Position numbers and translations under genes: made by a program
Notes under the pieces: model-generated
Databases searched by the model: none
What the model saw: only the letters and a program-made list of their open reading frames with translations
What the model was told of the DNA's origin: nothing
In this document: positions 17,555 through 26,234 of the stretch, piece by piece
Layout: each line of letters opens with the position of its first letter
How positions within the stretch are numbered: position 1 is the first letter of the stretch
Source: Geopseudomonas aromaticivorans
GTDB lineage: Bacteria > Pseudomonadota > Gammaproteobacteria > Pseudomonadales > Pseudomonadaceae
Direction: 5' to 3'
Length of the DNA: 64,000 nucleotides
Assembly (NCBI RefSeq): GCF_019097855.1
Contig: NZ_JAHRGL010000057.1
Location: forward strand, 1-64,000

Positions 17555-17969
17555 GTTCGGCAGAGAAAATGCATTCGCCTGAGTCGATCGAGAACTAGCC
17601 GGCGAGTTACACGGTTGCCGCCATTGAATCGGCTTTCTGAATGACGCCAACTGGATAGCGCAGCCTTCGATGATCTCAGAGGGGATCATCCCCCTACATC
17701 CGCAGATACCCGAGGCGAGAGCGGTAGAACAATGAATCGCATGACGGGCTCGCCACCATTGAATTCCTAACCACATGAAATACAGCATTTCTCTTTTTTC
17801 CGGAAAAATACCACCCTCCATTTTCGCCAAGTAATTGTGTTGCGCTACAAATCATGAACAGCATAAAATCAACCGAGATGTTACTTAAAAACAATTCATT
17901 CATTGTGGCCATTCTGCTTTAGCCGGCAGGTAGAGCCATCAGGGATGTTTCTTTTGAAAAAGGTATGTC
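17555..17969. other. Intergenic, AT-richer stretch, no gene
   Basis: About 415 bases between the zinc-finger relic and the globin gene. It is clearly AT-richer than the flanks and has no frame with a plausible product. A short hairpin sequence (GGGATCATCCCC) occurs near 17680. It may be the edge of an acquired segment that includes the globin gene. Confidence 0.45.
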
Positions 17970-18362
17970 ATGAACGCTGCTAGTCGCGTGATGCAGAGCT
18001 ATGGTCGATGCTGTGCCAGCACCTCCTTCTTCGATACTTTCTATGAAAACTTTCTCGCCAGCTCCCCGGCGATCCGAGATCGCTTCGTTAATACCGACAT
18101 GATTGCGCAGAAGCAGCTGCTGCGGGCCGGCATCCTGAATCTGGTGCTGTTCGCACGCGGCATGTCCGATAGCAAACTGCGGGCTCTTGGCGAGAGCCAC
18201 TCGCGCGCGGGCCTCAATATCAGACCAGAACTCTACGATCTGTGGTTCGAAGCTCTTATTCGCGCAGTCAAGTCGCATGACAGCAATGCCAACGATGAAG
18301 ACATTTCCGCCTGGCGAGAAGTGCTGAGCAAAGGCATAGGCCTGATCAAGTCGTATTACTGA
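17970..18362 (+). CDS. Single-domain globin
   Basis: A 130-residue heme protein of the bacterial globin fold. The helix pattern is recognisable: FFDTFYENFLASSPAIRDRF (A-B/C region), DMIAQKQLLRAGILNLVLFA (E helix) and LGESHSRAGLNIRPELYDLW, in which the His is the expected proximal heme ligand. The C-terminal helix ends LSKGIGLIKSYY. Possible roles are oxygen or NO sensing or detoxification; no partner domain is attached. AAGG precedes the start. Codon use and base composition are more AT-rich than neighbouring genes, which hints at transfer. Confidence 0.8.
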   Translation: MNAASRVMQSYGRCCASTSFFDTFYENFLASSPAIRDRFVNTDMIAQKQLLRAGILNLVLFARGMSDSKLRALGESHSRAGLNIRPELYDLWFEALIRAVKSHDSNANDEDISAWREVLSKGIGLIKSYY

Positions 18363-18605
18363 TCGACAGTTCTTCTCTCCATACCCTGATGGCAGGGCGC
18401 CTGCTTTTAAGCTGGCTACCCCTGCCCGGCAGTCTGGGCATCTACAACTGCTCTGACACCTCCACTCTCGGCCTTTATGCTCATCCGGATCAAAGATGAT
18501 TCCGCAATACGGGCATGGATAACCGCTGGCTAAGTGCTGGAGTTTCTGCGCGACAAAACAGGCTCGATCTTCACTGCGCAAGATCTCCTGATCTTTCAAC
18601 CACAA
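18363..18605 (-). other. Possible zinc-ribbon reading frame, doubtful
   Basis: A minus-strand frame here reads YPCPYCGIIFDPDEHKG and, 20 residues later, RCPDCRAG, a plausible pair of CxxC knuckles. It lacks an ATG and a good ribosome binding site and would continue antisense through the globin gene. It may be the remnant of a small zinc-ribbon gene or chance. The interval of about 300 bases otherwise holds nothing recognisable. Confidence 0.25.
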
Positions 18606-18660
18606 CTATTGTGCCGCTTACTCGATTGTTCAGAAAAGAAACTGCACGATCTGCAGACAG

Positions 18661-18689
18661 GAAAACGCCGGGCATCGCCCGGCGTTTTC
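18661..18689. terminator. Rho-independent terminator after amtB
   Basis: GAAAACGCCGGGC and GCCCGGCGTTTTC form a 13-pair stem with a three-base loop, with A and T runs in the stem base. It lies about 25 bases past the amtB stop on the minus strand and works in either direction. Confidence 0.85.
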
Positions 18690-18711
18690 GTTCAGCACTG
18701 CCAGAAACTCA

Positions 18712-20076
18712 TCAGTGGCTGTACGCCCGCTCGTTGTGCTCGGCGAGGTCGAGGCCGATGTCCTCGACTTCCTCGTCCACGCGCAGGCCGACCAGCTTGT
18801 CGACCAGCTTGAGCAGTACCCAGCTGACCACGAAGCAGTAGACGAAGGTGAAGGCCACGCTCTTCACCTGCGCCCAGACCTGGGTGGCGATCTCGCTGCC
18901 TTCGACGTAGCCGCCCAGCTCCGGCACACAGAACACGCCGGTGAGGATGGCGCCGACCACGCCGCCGACGCCGTGCAGGCCGAACACGTCGAGGCTGTCG
19001 TCATAGCCGAAGCGCTGCTTCAGCGAGGTGACCGCCAGGTAGCACAGCAGGCCGCTGAGCAGACCGATGACCAGCGCACCGCCGGCGCCGACGTAGGCGC
19101 AGGCCGGGGTGATGCCGACCAGGCCGGCGATGGCGCCGGAAGCCAGACCCATGGCGCTCGCCCGACCGGTCTTCACCAGCTCGATGAGCATCCAGCCGAC
19201 GATGCCGGCGCAGGCGCCCAGCTGGGTGTTGAGCATGGTGATGCCCGACACGGTGCCGACCCCGGCGGCAGAACCGACGTTGAAGCCGAACCAGCCGACC
19301 CACAGCAGCGCAGCACCGGCCATCGCCAGCGGCAGGTTGTGCGGCTTGATCTCGACATGCGGATAGCCCTTGCGCTTGCCCAGCAGCAGGCAGGCGGCCA
19401 GCGCGGCGACACCGGCGTTGATGTGCACCGCGGTGCCACCGGCGAAGTCCAGCGCACCCCAGTTGTGCATCAGTGCACCCGGACCGCCCCAGACCATGTG
19501 CGCCATCGGCGCATAGACGAAGGTGAACCACAGCGCCATGAACACCAGCGCGGCGACGAACTTCATGCGCTCGGCGAAGGCGCCGGCGATCAGCGCCGGG
19601 GTGATGATGGCGAAGGTCATCTGGAAGGTGATGAACACCCCTTCCGGCATGCCCAGCACCAGGCTGTCGCCCTTGAGGCCGGCGAGCATCGCCCGCTCCA
19701 GGCCGCCGACGAAGCTGTTGAAGCTGTATTCACCGGCCGTCATGCCGGTGGTGTCGATCACCAGGCTGTAGCCGTAGATCACCCACAACACGCCGATCAC
19801 CCCGGCGATGGCGAAGCACTGGGAAAACAGCGAGAGCATGTTCTTGGCGCGCACCAGGCCGCCGTAGAACAGCGCCAGGCCCGGCAGGCACATGCACAGC
19901 ACCAGCACGGTGGCGGTCATCATCCAGGCGGTGACGCCGGTATCCAGAGTGGGCGCGGCCTCCTCGGCCAGCGCCAGCGGCGCGAAGGTCATCAGCAACA
20001 GCGGCAGGGCACGGCTCAGCGTGCGACTTAGCGGTGAGGCAGATGGTGTTGGCAAAGCTTGTGGAGTGGTCGACAT
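18712..20076 (-). CDS. amtB: Ammonium/methylammonium transporter AmtB
   Basis: A 454-residue inner-membrane channel of the Amt/Mep/Rh family with a cleavable signal peptide (LLLMTFAPLALAEEA) and about 11 membrane helices. Conserved pore segments include AFAERMKF, DFAGGTAVHINAGVAAL with the first twin-His residue, and DVFGLHGVGGVVGAILTG with the second. Amt proteins carry methylammonium as well as ammonium. GAGGAG is seven bases before the ATG. The usual partner glnK is absent next to it. Instead it lies downstream of gmaS-mgsABC on the same strand, which suggests a role in methylamine uptake or recapture of ammonium. A possible own promoter is noted at 20284. Confidence 0.93.
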   Translation of the reverse strand: MSTTPQALPTPSASPLSRTLSRALPLLLMTFAPLALAEEAAPTLDTGVTAWMMTATVLVLCMCLPGLALFYGGLVRAKNMLSLFSQCFAIAGVIGVLWVIYGYSLVIDTTGMTAGEYSFNSFVGGLERAMLAGLKGDSLVLGMPEGVFITFQMTFAIITPALIAGAFAERMKFVAALVFMALWFTFVYAPMAHMVWGGPGALMHNWGALDFAGGTAVHINAGVAALAACLLLGKRKGYPHVEIKPHNLPLAMAGAALLWVGWFGFNVGSAAGVGTVSGITMLNTQLGACAGIVGWMLIELVKTGRASAMGLASGAIAGLVGITPACAYVGAGGALVIGLLSGLLCYLAVTSLKQRFGYDDSLDVFGLHGVGGVVGAILTGVFCVPELGGYVEGSEIATQVWAQVKSVAFTFVYCFVVSWVLLKLVDKLVGLRVDEEVEDIGLDLAEHNERAYSH

Positions 20077-20179
20077 GGTGGTGCTCCTCAAACGGTCATG
20101 GGAATTTCCTGGCAGCTTGCAGAGTGCGTTCAAACTAAGACGGCGCCGGTCGCGGGTCCTCAGAGGAGTCCTGAAAAGT

Positions 20180-20207
20180 CGTCATTCCCGCGCAGGCGGG
20201 AATGACG
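20180..20207. repeat. REP-like palindrome
   Basis: CGTCATTCCCGC and GCGGGAATGACG pair perfectly around a four-base centre. This is the common dispersed Pseudomonas-type intergenic palindrome; related units occur at 45839-45906. Confidence 0.75.
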
Positions 20208-20283
20208 GCAAGTGGCCTTTTCAGGGTTTCCTTGGCCGCGGGTATCCCGCGGCGGACCTCTTCACCAACCCCCGGCTACGTCA

Positions 20284-20299
20284 TGCAAGAGCGGCGCCA
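20284..20299 (-). promoter_or_regulatory. Possible sigma-54 promoter of amtB
   Basis: The minus strand reads TGGCGCCGCTCTTGCA: the -24 TGGC and -12 TTGCA are intact with ten-base spacing between GG and GC, but the middle departs from consensus. It overlaps a GGCGCC inverted repeat that could be an attenuated terminator after mgsC. About 200 bases separate it from the amtB start. Confidence 0.35.
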
Positions 20300-20324
20300 G
20301 CCTCAGGCCGGCGCCGTAGCGGGC

Positions 20325-21647
20325 TCAGAACTGCTGGCCGGGAATCCAGGCGGTGCCGGCCAGCGGTACGCGGGCCATGGCGGCGGATTCCACGGTGAGG
20401 GCCACCAGATCCTCGGGGTCGAGGTTGTGCAGGTGCGACTTGCCGCAGGCGCGGGCCATGGTCTGCGCTTCCAGCACCAGCACGCGCAGGTAGTTGGCCA
20501 GGCGGCGGCCGCCCTCCACCGGGTCGAGGCGCTTGCTCAGCTCCGGGTCCTGGGTGGTGATGCCGGCCGGGTCGCGGCCGTTCTGCCAGTCGTCGTAGAA
20601 GCCGGCAGCCGAGCCGATCTTCTTCAGCTCGTCGTCCAGGCGCGGATGGTTGTCGCCGAGAGCGATCAGCGCGGCGGTGCCGATGGCCACCGCGTCGGCG
20701 CCCAGGGCCATGGCCTTGGCCACGTCGGCGCCGGTGCGGATGCCGCCGGAGACGATCAGTTGGACCTTGCGGTGCATGTCCATCTCCTGCAGCGCCTGCA
20801 CGGCCTGCGGGATGGCGCAGAGGATCGGGATGCCGACGTGCTCGATGAACACTTCCTGCGTCGCGGCCGTGCCGCCCTGCATGCCGTCGAGGACGATCAC
20901 GTCGGCGCCGGCCTTCACCGCCAGCTTGACGTCGTAGTACGGGCGGCTGGCGCCGATCTTCACGTAGATCGGTTTTTCCCAGTCGGTGATCTCGCGGATC
21001 TCGGCGATCTTGATCGCCAGGTCGTCCGGGCCGGTCCAGTCCGGGTGGCGGCAGGCGCTGCGCTGGTCGACGCCGATCGGCAGGGTGCGCATGCCGGCGA
21101 CGCGCTCGGTGACCTTCATGCCCAGCAGCATGCCGCCGCCGCCCGGCTTGGCGCCCTGGCCGAGGACGATCTCGATGGCGTCGGCCTTGCGCAGGTCGTC
21201 GGGGTTCATGCCGTAGCGCGACGGCAGGTACTGGTAGACCAGGTGCTGCGACTGGCCGCGCTCTTCCGGGGTCATGCCGCCGTCGCCGGTGGTGGTGCTG
21301 GTGCCGGCGATGGTCGCGCCGCGGCCGAGGGCTTCCTTGGCGTTGGCCGACAGCGCGCCGAAGCTCATGCCGGCGATGGTCACCGGGATCTTCAGGTGGA
21401 TCGGCTTCTTGGCAAAGCGGGTGCCGAGCACCACGTCAGTGCCGCACTTCTCGCGGTAGCCTTCCAGCGGGTAGCGCGACATGCTGGCACCGAGCAGCAG
21501 CAGGTCGTCGAAGTGCGGCACCTTGCGCTTGGTGCCACCGCCGCGGATGTCGTAGATGCCGGTTTCGGCGGCGCGCTGGATTTCCTGGATGGTCAGGCGG
21601 TCGAAGGTGGCGGACTCGCGCAGTACCGGGGTGTGTTTCTCGCTCAT
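20325..21647 (-). CDS. mgsC: N-methylglutamate synthase subunit C (glutamate synthase FMN domain)
   Basis: A 440-residue protein homologous to the FMN- and iron-sulfur-binding domain of glutamate synthase. In the MgsABC enzyme it performs the synthase half-reaction that yields N-methylglutamate from gamma-glutamylmethylamide and glutamate or 2-oxoglutarate-derived acceptor. Key segments are IPVTIAGMSFGALSANAKEAL, GDGGMTPEERG, GQGAKPGGGGMLLG, YVKIGASRPYYDVKLAVKAG and VSGGIRTGADVAKAMALGAD, the phosphate-binding end of the barrel. AGGA precedes the ATG. It is the last gene of gmaS-mgsABC, separated from mgsB by a 257-base interval of repeats. The related GlxD role is possible, but gmaS upstream favours mgsC. 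Confidence 0.88.
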   Translation of the reverse strand: MSEKHTPVLRESATFDRLTIQEIQRAAETGIYDIRGGGTKRKVPHFDDLLLLGASMSRYPLEGYREKCGTDVVLGTRFAKKPIHLKIPVTIAGMSFGALSANAKEALGRGATIAGTSTTTGDGGMTPEERGQSQHLVYQYLPSRYGMNPDDLRKADAIEIVLGQGAKPGGGGMLLGMKVTERVAGMRTLPIGVDQRSACRHPDWTGPDDLAIKIAEIREITDWEKPIYVKIGASRPYYDVKLAVKAGADVIVLDGMQGGTAATQEVFIEHVGIPILCAIPQAVQALQEMDMHRKVQLIVSGGIRTGADVAKAMALGADAVAIGTAALIALGDNHPRLDDELKKIGSAAGFYDDWQNGRDPAGITTQDPELSKRLDPVEGGRRLANYLRVLVLEAQTMARACGKSHLHNLDPEDLVALTVESAAMARVPLAGTAWIPGQQF

Positions 21648-21693
21648 TTCGAATTCCTCGTTGGGTGGCGCCCGCGACTCGGGCGGGCTGCCT

Positions 21694-21885
21694 GGTGCGC
21701 ATGGCGCACCCTACGTTGTTCAGTGCCCCCGCCGCGGGGCGGGGTCTTGGTGCGCATGGCGCACCCTACGTTCACGGTTCGGCGGCTTCGGTGCGCATGG
21801 CGCACCCTACGTGGGGTTGGTGCCAGGCGTAGGGTGCGCCGCGCGCACCTCACACTCGTGTCCCGTAGGGTGCACCGCGCGCACC
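21694..21885. repeat. Five GTGCGC-type palindromic repeats between mgsB and mgsC
   Basis: Three direct copies of GGTGCGCATGGCGCACCCTA start at 21694, 21749 and 21790. Two inverted copies of the form CGTAGGGTGCxCCGCGCGCA lie at 21828-21849 and 21864-21885. Each unit contains its own small palindrome (GGTGCGC...GCGCACC). Spacing is irregular (33, 19, 16 and 14 bases). Confidence 0.85.
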
Positions 21886-21904
21886 GGCCGGGGGCCGGGC
21901 TCGA

Positions 21905-22588
21905 TCAGTACGCCGAAGCGTTGTCGACCTTGAAGTTGTACAGCTGGCGGGCCGAGCCGTAGCGCTTGAAGCTGGCCGGGTCTTCGTCGAAGCCGGCGCG
22001 ATTGAGCAGATCGGCCAGCTCTTCCAGGTGCTCGGCGCGCATCTCCTTCTCGATGCAGTCCGAGCCCAGCGACTTGACAGTGCCCTTCACGTAGATGCGC
22101 GTCTCGTACAGCGAATCGCCCAGCGCATCGCCGGCATCGCCGCACACAACCAATCTGCCCGCCTGACCCATAAAGCAGCTCATGTGGCCGATGCTGCCGC
22201 CGACCACGATGTCGACGCCCTTCATCGAGATGCCGCAGCGCGCGCCGGCGTCGCCCTCGATCACCAGCAGCCCGCCGTGGGCGGTGGCGCCGGCGGCCTG
22301 GGAGGCGCTGCCCTTCACCCGTACCGAGCCGGACATCATGTTCTCCGCCACGCCGACGCCGACGTTGCCGTGCACGGTGATGCTGGCCTTCTGGTTCATC
22401 CCGGCGCAGTAGTAGCCGGCATGGCCCTGGATATCGACGGACAGCGCTTCGTTGATGCCCACGGCGAGGTTGTGCTTGCCGTCCGAATGGGTGACGACCC
22501 ACTCGCGTTCTTCAAGAGTCTTCACCTGGTCGTGCAGGGCCTGGTTCAGATCGCGCACAGTGGCGGTGGAAAGGTCGATGGTTTTCAT
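21905..22588 (-). CDS. mgsB: N-methylglutamate synthase subunit B (GXGXG domain)
   Basis: A 227-residue protein equal to the C-terminal GXGXG beta-helix of glutamate synthase, which in the large enzyme couples the two active sites. The repeated Gly pattern is visible in VHGNVGVGVAENMMSGSV, VKGSASQAAGATAHGG and VVGGSIGHMSCFMGQAGRLV. AGGAGC lies before the ATG, and only 11 bases separate it from the upstream mgsA stop, so the two are coupled. It works as part of the cytoplasmic MgsABC complex that processes gamma-glutamylmethylamide. Confidence 0.88.
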   Translation of the reverse strand: MKTIDLSTATVRDLNQALHDQVKTLEEREWVVTHSDGKHNLAVGINEALSVDIQGHAGYYCAGMNQKASITVHGNVGVGVAENMMSGSVRVKGSASQAAGATAHGGLLVIEGDAGARCGISMKGVDIVVGGSIGHMSCFMGQAGRLVVCGDAGDALGDSLYETRIYVKGTVKSLGSDCIEKEMRAEHLEELADLLNRAGFDEDPASFKRYGSARQLYNFKVDNASAY

Positions 22589-22599
22589 GTGTGCGCTCC

Positions 22600-23505
22600 T
22601 CAGGCGGACTTGCGTTCCCAGATGTACATGGTGGCCGGCTCGGGTTCCCAGACCTTGGCCTTGTCGATGCCCGGCAGGCTGGCCAGCGCCTGGTACTCCG
22701 AGGCCATGGCCACGTAGTCGTCGGTCTCGGCGAGGATCGCCGGCTTGCAGGCGATCGGGTCGCGGATCACCGCGAAGCCGTTGCGGGTGCCGATGGCGAA
22801 GGTGAAGAAGCCGTCGAGGTCTTCCAGCGAGTGGTCCAGCGCTGCCTTCAGCGAGTCGCCCTCCTGTAGGCGCCAGGTCAGGTAGCCGGCGGCCACCTCG
22901 GTGTCGTTGAGGGTTTCGAAGGTGATGCCCTTGCGCTTGAGTTCTTGGCGCAGACGGCTGTGGTTGGACAGCGAGCCGTTGTGCACCAGGCACAGGTCGG
23001 CGCCGGTGGAGAACGGGTGGCTGCCCTCCATGGTCACCGCGCTCTCGGTGGCCATGCGGGTATGGCCGATGATGTGGCTGCCCTTCATGTTCGCCAGCTT
23101 GAAGCGCTCGGCGATTTCCGCCGGCAGGCCCATGCCCTTGAGGATCTCGATGCTCTGCCCGGCGCTCATGATGCGCACTTGCGGGGCCAGCTCGGCCAGC
23201 GCGGCGCGCACCACGGCCTCCTCGGCGGCGACCTTGAGCACCGCGGCGCTGGCGTTCTGGAACCAGTCCAGCGAGCAGCCCAGGCGGCCTTCCAGCGCGC
23301 CCATCAGGGCCTTCCAGTCGTACTCGCCGACCGTGCTCTGCAGGGTCAGCTTGACCCAGCCGTCCTTCACTTCGTCACCGTAGATGGCAAAGCCGGCGCT
23401 GTCCGGACCGCGGTCGGTCATGGCCAGCAGCATCGGTTCGAACAGCTTGCCGAGCTGGGACTCCAGCGCCGGGTTCTTCAGGTAGAGACCTACGATTCCA
23501 CACAT
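22600..23505 (-). CDS. mgsA: N-methylglutamate synthase subunit A (class II amidotransferase)
   Basis: A 301-residue Ntn-type glutamine amidotransferase. After removal of Met1 the catalytic Cys2 is exposed (MCGIVGLYL). RGPDSAGFAIYG, IIGHTRMATESAVT and LVHNGSLSNHSRLR complete the glutaminase site. In MgsABC this subunit hydrolyses the amide bond of gamma-glutamylmethylamide so that methylamine is passed to the synthase site. ATG 23505 is fixed by the requirement for Cys2 and by CAGGAG eight bases upstream. It follows gmaS by about 60 bases and precedes mgsB. Confidence 0.9.
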   Translation of the reverse strand: MCGIVGLYLKNPALESQLGKLFEPMLLAMTDRGPDSAGFAIYGDEVKDGWVKLTLQSTVGEYDWKALMGALEGRLGCSLDWFQNASAAVLKVAAEEAVVRAALAELAPQVRIMSAGQSIEILKGMGLPAEIAERFKLANMKGSHIIGHTRMATESAVTMEGSHPFSTGADLCLVHNGSLSNHSRLRQELKRKGITFETLNDTEVAAGYLTWRLQEGDSLKAALDHSLEDLDGFFTFAIGTRNGFAVIRDPIACKPAILAETDDYVAMASEYQALASLPGIDKAKVWEPEPATMYIWERKSA

Positions 23506-23566
23506 ATCTATGACTCCTGCAACAATTCGACTTGGCCTTCGCACTCCCCCGCAGGGAGCGCAGGCA

Positions 23567-24901
23567 TCAGAAAAATTCGGTGTAACGCTGGATTTCCCAG
23601 TCGGAGACATGGCGGCTGTACTCCACCCACTCCATGCGCTTGAGCTTGATGAACTCGTCGACGATCTGCGGGCCGAGCACCTCGCGGAACAGCGGGTCGG
23701 CCTCCAGCGCGTCGCAGGCTTCCTTGAGGCTCTGCGGCAGGGTGGCGATGCCGCGACCGGCGATCTCCTCCAGGCTCAGGTTGTAGAGGTTCTCGTTGCA
23801 CACCGCGCCCGGCTCGAGCTGGCGGTCGATGCCGTCGAGGCCGGCGGCGATGATCGCGGCGCTGACCAGGTACGGGTTGCAACCGGCGTCCGGCAGGCGG
23901 AACTCGATGCGCCCGTAGGGGATGCGCACCATCGCCGAGCGGTTGTTGGCGCCGTAGGTGATGAAGGCCGGCGCCCAGGTCGCCCCGGACAGCGAGCGGC
24001 CCACCACCAGGCGCTTGTAGGAGTTCACCGTCGGCGCGGCGAAGGCGCACAGCGCCGGGCCATGGGCCAGCAGGCCGGCCATGAAGTGGTAGGCCATCTT
24101 CGACAGGCCCATGCCGCTCGGGTCGCTGGCGTCATGGAACAGGTTCTTGCTGGTGGCGCTGCTGATCGACAGGTGGAAGTGCATACCGTTACCGGCGCGC
24201 TTGGGGTCCGGCTTGGGCATGAACGAGCAGATCATGCCCAGCTCGTTGGCGATCTCGCCGGCGGCCATGCGGAAGAAGGTGAAGCGGTCCGCCGAGGTCA
24301 TGGCGTCGCTGTAGGTGTAGTTGATCTCGAACTGGCCGTTAGCGTCCTCGTGGTCGATCTGGTAGATCTCGAAGCCGACCGGCTGCAGCGCCTCGGTCAG
24401 CCTTTCCAGGAACTCGCGGGAGCGCGACAGGCCCTTGTAGTCGTAGCAGGGCTTGTCCAGGTTGTCCGAGGCGTCCACCAGTTGCAGCTTGCCGGCGCCG
24501 TCGCGCTGGAACAGGCTGAACTCCGGCTCCAGGCCGGTGTTGAGGGTCCAGCCCTTGTCGCTCAGGCGCTGCACCTGCTGCTGCAGCACGTAGCGGCTGT
24601 CGTAGGGCCAGGGCTCGTCGTTGACGTGGCCGATGCACACCACCCGGCCGTAGCCCGGCTGCCAGGGCACCGGGGTCAGGGTCGACAGGTCGCCCTTGGC
24701 CATGAAGTCCGGGCCGTGGGGCTCCATGCCCATGCCGCAGATGGCGAAACCGGCAAAGCCGGCGCCGGCCTCGGCGACCGCCTCCAGGCCGCAGATCGGT
24801 ACCGACTTGGTCTTGGCGGCGCCATGGATGTCGACAAACTGCGCCAGCACATACTTGATGCCGTGCTGTTCGATGATTTTCTGGGTTTCGCTGGGCAACA
24901 T
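23567..24901 (-). CDS. gmaS: Gamma-glutamylmethylamide synthetase (glutamine synthetase type III-like)
   Basis: A 444-residue glutamine-synthetase-fold enzyme, the length typical of GmaS. It ligates methylamine to glutamate with ATP. Active-site segments are [53 protein letters not shown] and [15 protein letters not shown]. These belong to the GlnA3-like clade, which also includes glutamine synthetases, but the association with mgsABC makes methylamine the likely substrate. The ATG has GGAG ten bases upstream. A near-consensus sigma-54 promoter lies about 65 bases upstream, and an XRE-cupin regulator is transcribed divergently. Confidence 0.92.
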   Translation of the reverse strand: MLPSETQKIIEQHGIKYVLAQFVDIHGAAKTKSVPICGLEAVAEAGAGFAGFAICGMGMEPHGPDFMAKGDLSTLTPVPWQPGYGRVVCIGHVNDEPWPYDSRYVLQQQVQRLSDKGWTLNTGLEPEFSLFQRDGAGKLQLVDASDNLDKPCYDYKGLSRSREFLERLTEALQPVGFEIYQIDHEDANGQFEINYTYSDAMTSADRFTFFRMAAGEIANELGMICSFMPKPDPKRAGNGMHFHLSISSATSKNLFHDASDPSGMGLSKMAYHFMAGLLAHGPALCAFAAPTVNSYKRLVVGRSLSGATWAPAFITYGANNRSAMVRIPYGRIEFRLPDAGCNPYLVSAAIIAAGLDGIDRQLEPGAVCNENLYNLSLEEIAGRGIATLPQSLKEACDALEADPLFREVLGPQIVDEFIKLKRMEWVEYSRHVSDWEIQRYTEFF

Positions 24902-24967
24902 GGGCGGTTGGCTCCTCGGTCGCTGATGCTTTATTCCGCTGGGGAAATTTACTTTCACCAAAAGAAA

Positions 24968-24983
24968 TGCAAACACCTTGCCA
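24968..24983 (-). promoter_or_regulatory. Predicted sigma-54 promoter of gmaS-mgsABC
   Basis: The minus strand reads TGGCAAGGTGTTTGCA, differing from TGGCACG-N4-TTGCA at one position, with the exact ten-base spacing of GG and GC. It is 67 bases before the gmaS start. An enhancer-binding protein such as NtrC is expected; its site was not identified. Confidence 0.75.
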
Positions 24984-25154
24984 ACCTTGCCCACCGCTCG
25001 CCAACCCGGCAAAAACCCCGCAATCCTTCTATCTATATGGGAAAGATGGTTTCATACCGGGAAATCGACGCGTCAGGACGGACCCCGCTCGTTCGAACCC
25101 CGTTCATTCTTGGTGCGAATCTTATATTCTTGAACTGAAAGAGTGCAGGCCAGC

Positions 25155-25754
25155 ATGAGAAAATCCGACGACAACCAGCCTCGCCTCAAGCTGGAGCAGT
25201 ACCTGGGCATGCAGATCAAGCGCCAGCGCCAGGCCCAGGAACTGAAGATCGCCGACGTCGCGCGCATCGCCGGCATCAGCCAGGGCATGCTCAGCAAGAT
25301 CGAGAACGCCCAGGTCTCCACCAGCCTCGACACCCTCAGCCGCCTGTGCGACGTGCTCGGCATGCCGATGTCCAAGCTGTTCAGCCAGTACGACCAGCAA
25401 GGCAGCGGCGCGCTGCTGGTCAAGGCCGGCGAAGGGCTCGAAGTGGTCCGTCGCGGCACCGACAAGGGCCACACCTACCACCTGCTCAACCACACCCGCG
25501 GGCCGAAGAAGACCTTCGAGGCCTACATGGTCGACATGGGCGACGCCAGCGAAGTGTTCCCGACCTTCTCCCACCCCGGCACCGAGTTCCTCCATCTATT
25601 GGAAGGCGAACTGGTCTACCGCCACGGCAACCAGCTCTACTCCATGGGCCCCGGCGACAGCCTGACCTTCGACGGCGAAGTGCCGCATGGGCCGGAGCAA
25701 CTGGTGAAGGTGCCGATCAAGCTGTTGTCGGTGGTGAATTATGGGAAGGAGTGA
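25155..25754 (+). CDS. XRE-family regulator with C-terminal cupin
   Basis: A 199-residue transcription regulator. The N-terminal helix-turn-helix covers about 15-75 (KIADVARIAGISQGMLSKIE, then STSLDTLSRLCDVLG). The C-terminal cupin (about 120-195) has HPGTEFLHLLEGELVYRHG and DSLTFDGEVPHGPE, with His and Glu residues that may bind metal or ligand. Such proteins (PuuR-like) often sense amines or amino acids. ATG 25155 is preferred to GTG 25143. It is divergent from gmaS with about 250 bases between, so it probably controls the methylamine operon and itself. Confidence 0.88.
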   Translation: MRKSDDNQPRLKLEQYLGMQIKRQRQAQELKIADVARIAGISQGMLSKIENAQVSTSLDTLSRLCDVLGMPMSKLFSQYDQQGSGALLVKAGEGLEVVRRGTDKGHTYHLLNHTRGPKKTFEAYMVDMGDASEVFPTFSHPGTEFLHLLEGELVYRHGNQLYSMGPGDSLTFDGEVPHGPEQLVKVPIKLLSVVNYGKE

Positions 25755-25778
25755 GGGAGAGTCCCCGCTCGTCTACTG

Positions 25779-25805
25779 ACGCATTCCCCTTCTGCGGGAA
25801 TGCGT
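25779..25805. terminator. Hairpin after the XRE-cupin gene
   Basis: ACGCATTCCC and GGGAATGCGT form a ten-pair stem around a seven-base loop, 25 bases past the stop. There is no T-run, so it may be a REP-like unit rather than an intrinsic terminator. The next 280 bases hold no recognisable gene. Confidence 0.5.
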
Positions 25806-26087
25806 AAAGCAAGGAAGGACATGCCTCGCGTGTGAGGCGGAACGGCACCGAGGGAGCGGTCCATGATCAATGACCTACCGAGTCTCAAGGCGGCGGCCTT
25901 CGGGCGCTGCGTCAGCCGCGCTCGCGAAGAATACCGGCGCGGCCCCAGCACCTTCGCAACCGCCTTCCCCCGTCAGAAAGCCACTACCCCCAACATCGGC
26001 TGCGCTTGTAAGGCGGCGCCGAATATGGACCGGCACCAAATTCAGAGCGAGCGCCTCGGCGTCCCGCAAAGCACCCGCGACGTGTCG

Positions 26088-26193
26088 ATGATCGTGCCCA
26101 CGCTCCCGCGTGGGCACACAGCCCGGCCGCTCCTGCGGCTGGACGCGAAGCGTCCAGAGTTCGGGCACCCACGCTGGAGCGTGGGTGCCATCA
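26088..26193. repeat. 106-bp repeat, left of the OLD-like gene
   Basis: It begins ATGATCGTGCCCACGCTCCC and contains two hairpins: GTGCCCACGC/GCGTGGGCAC at the left and GGCACCCACGC/GCGTGGGTGCC at the right, with GGACGC/GCGTCC between. A copy of nearly the same length lies at 27918 in the same orientation. Confidence 0.85.
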
Positions 26194-26234
26194 AGACGTA
26201 GACTTCTACAATCACATAAAAAGGAAATACACCA

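Noticed and set aside
21694-21885. Repeat cluster considered as a CRISPR array
   Set aside because: Units are only about 22 bases, spacers are 14-33 bases and irregular, orientation changes, and no cas gene is present.
25863-26201. Frames on both strands between the XRE-cupin gene and the OLD-like gene
   Set aside because: They run into the hairpin repeat at 26088 and have no family character; probably non-coding.
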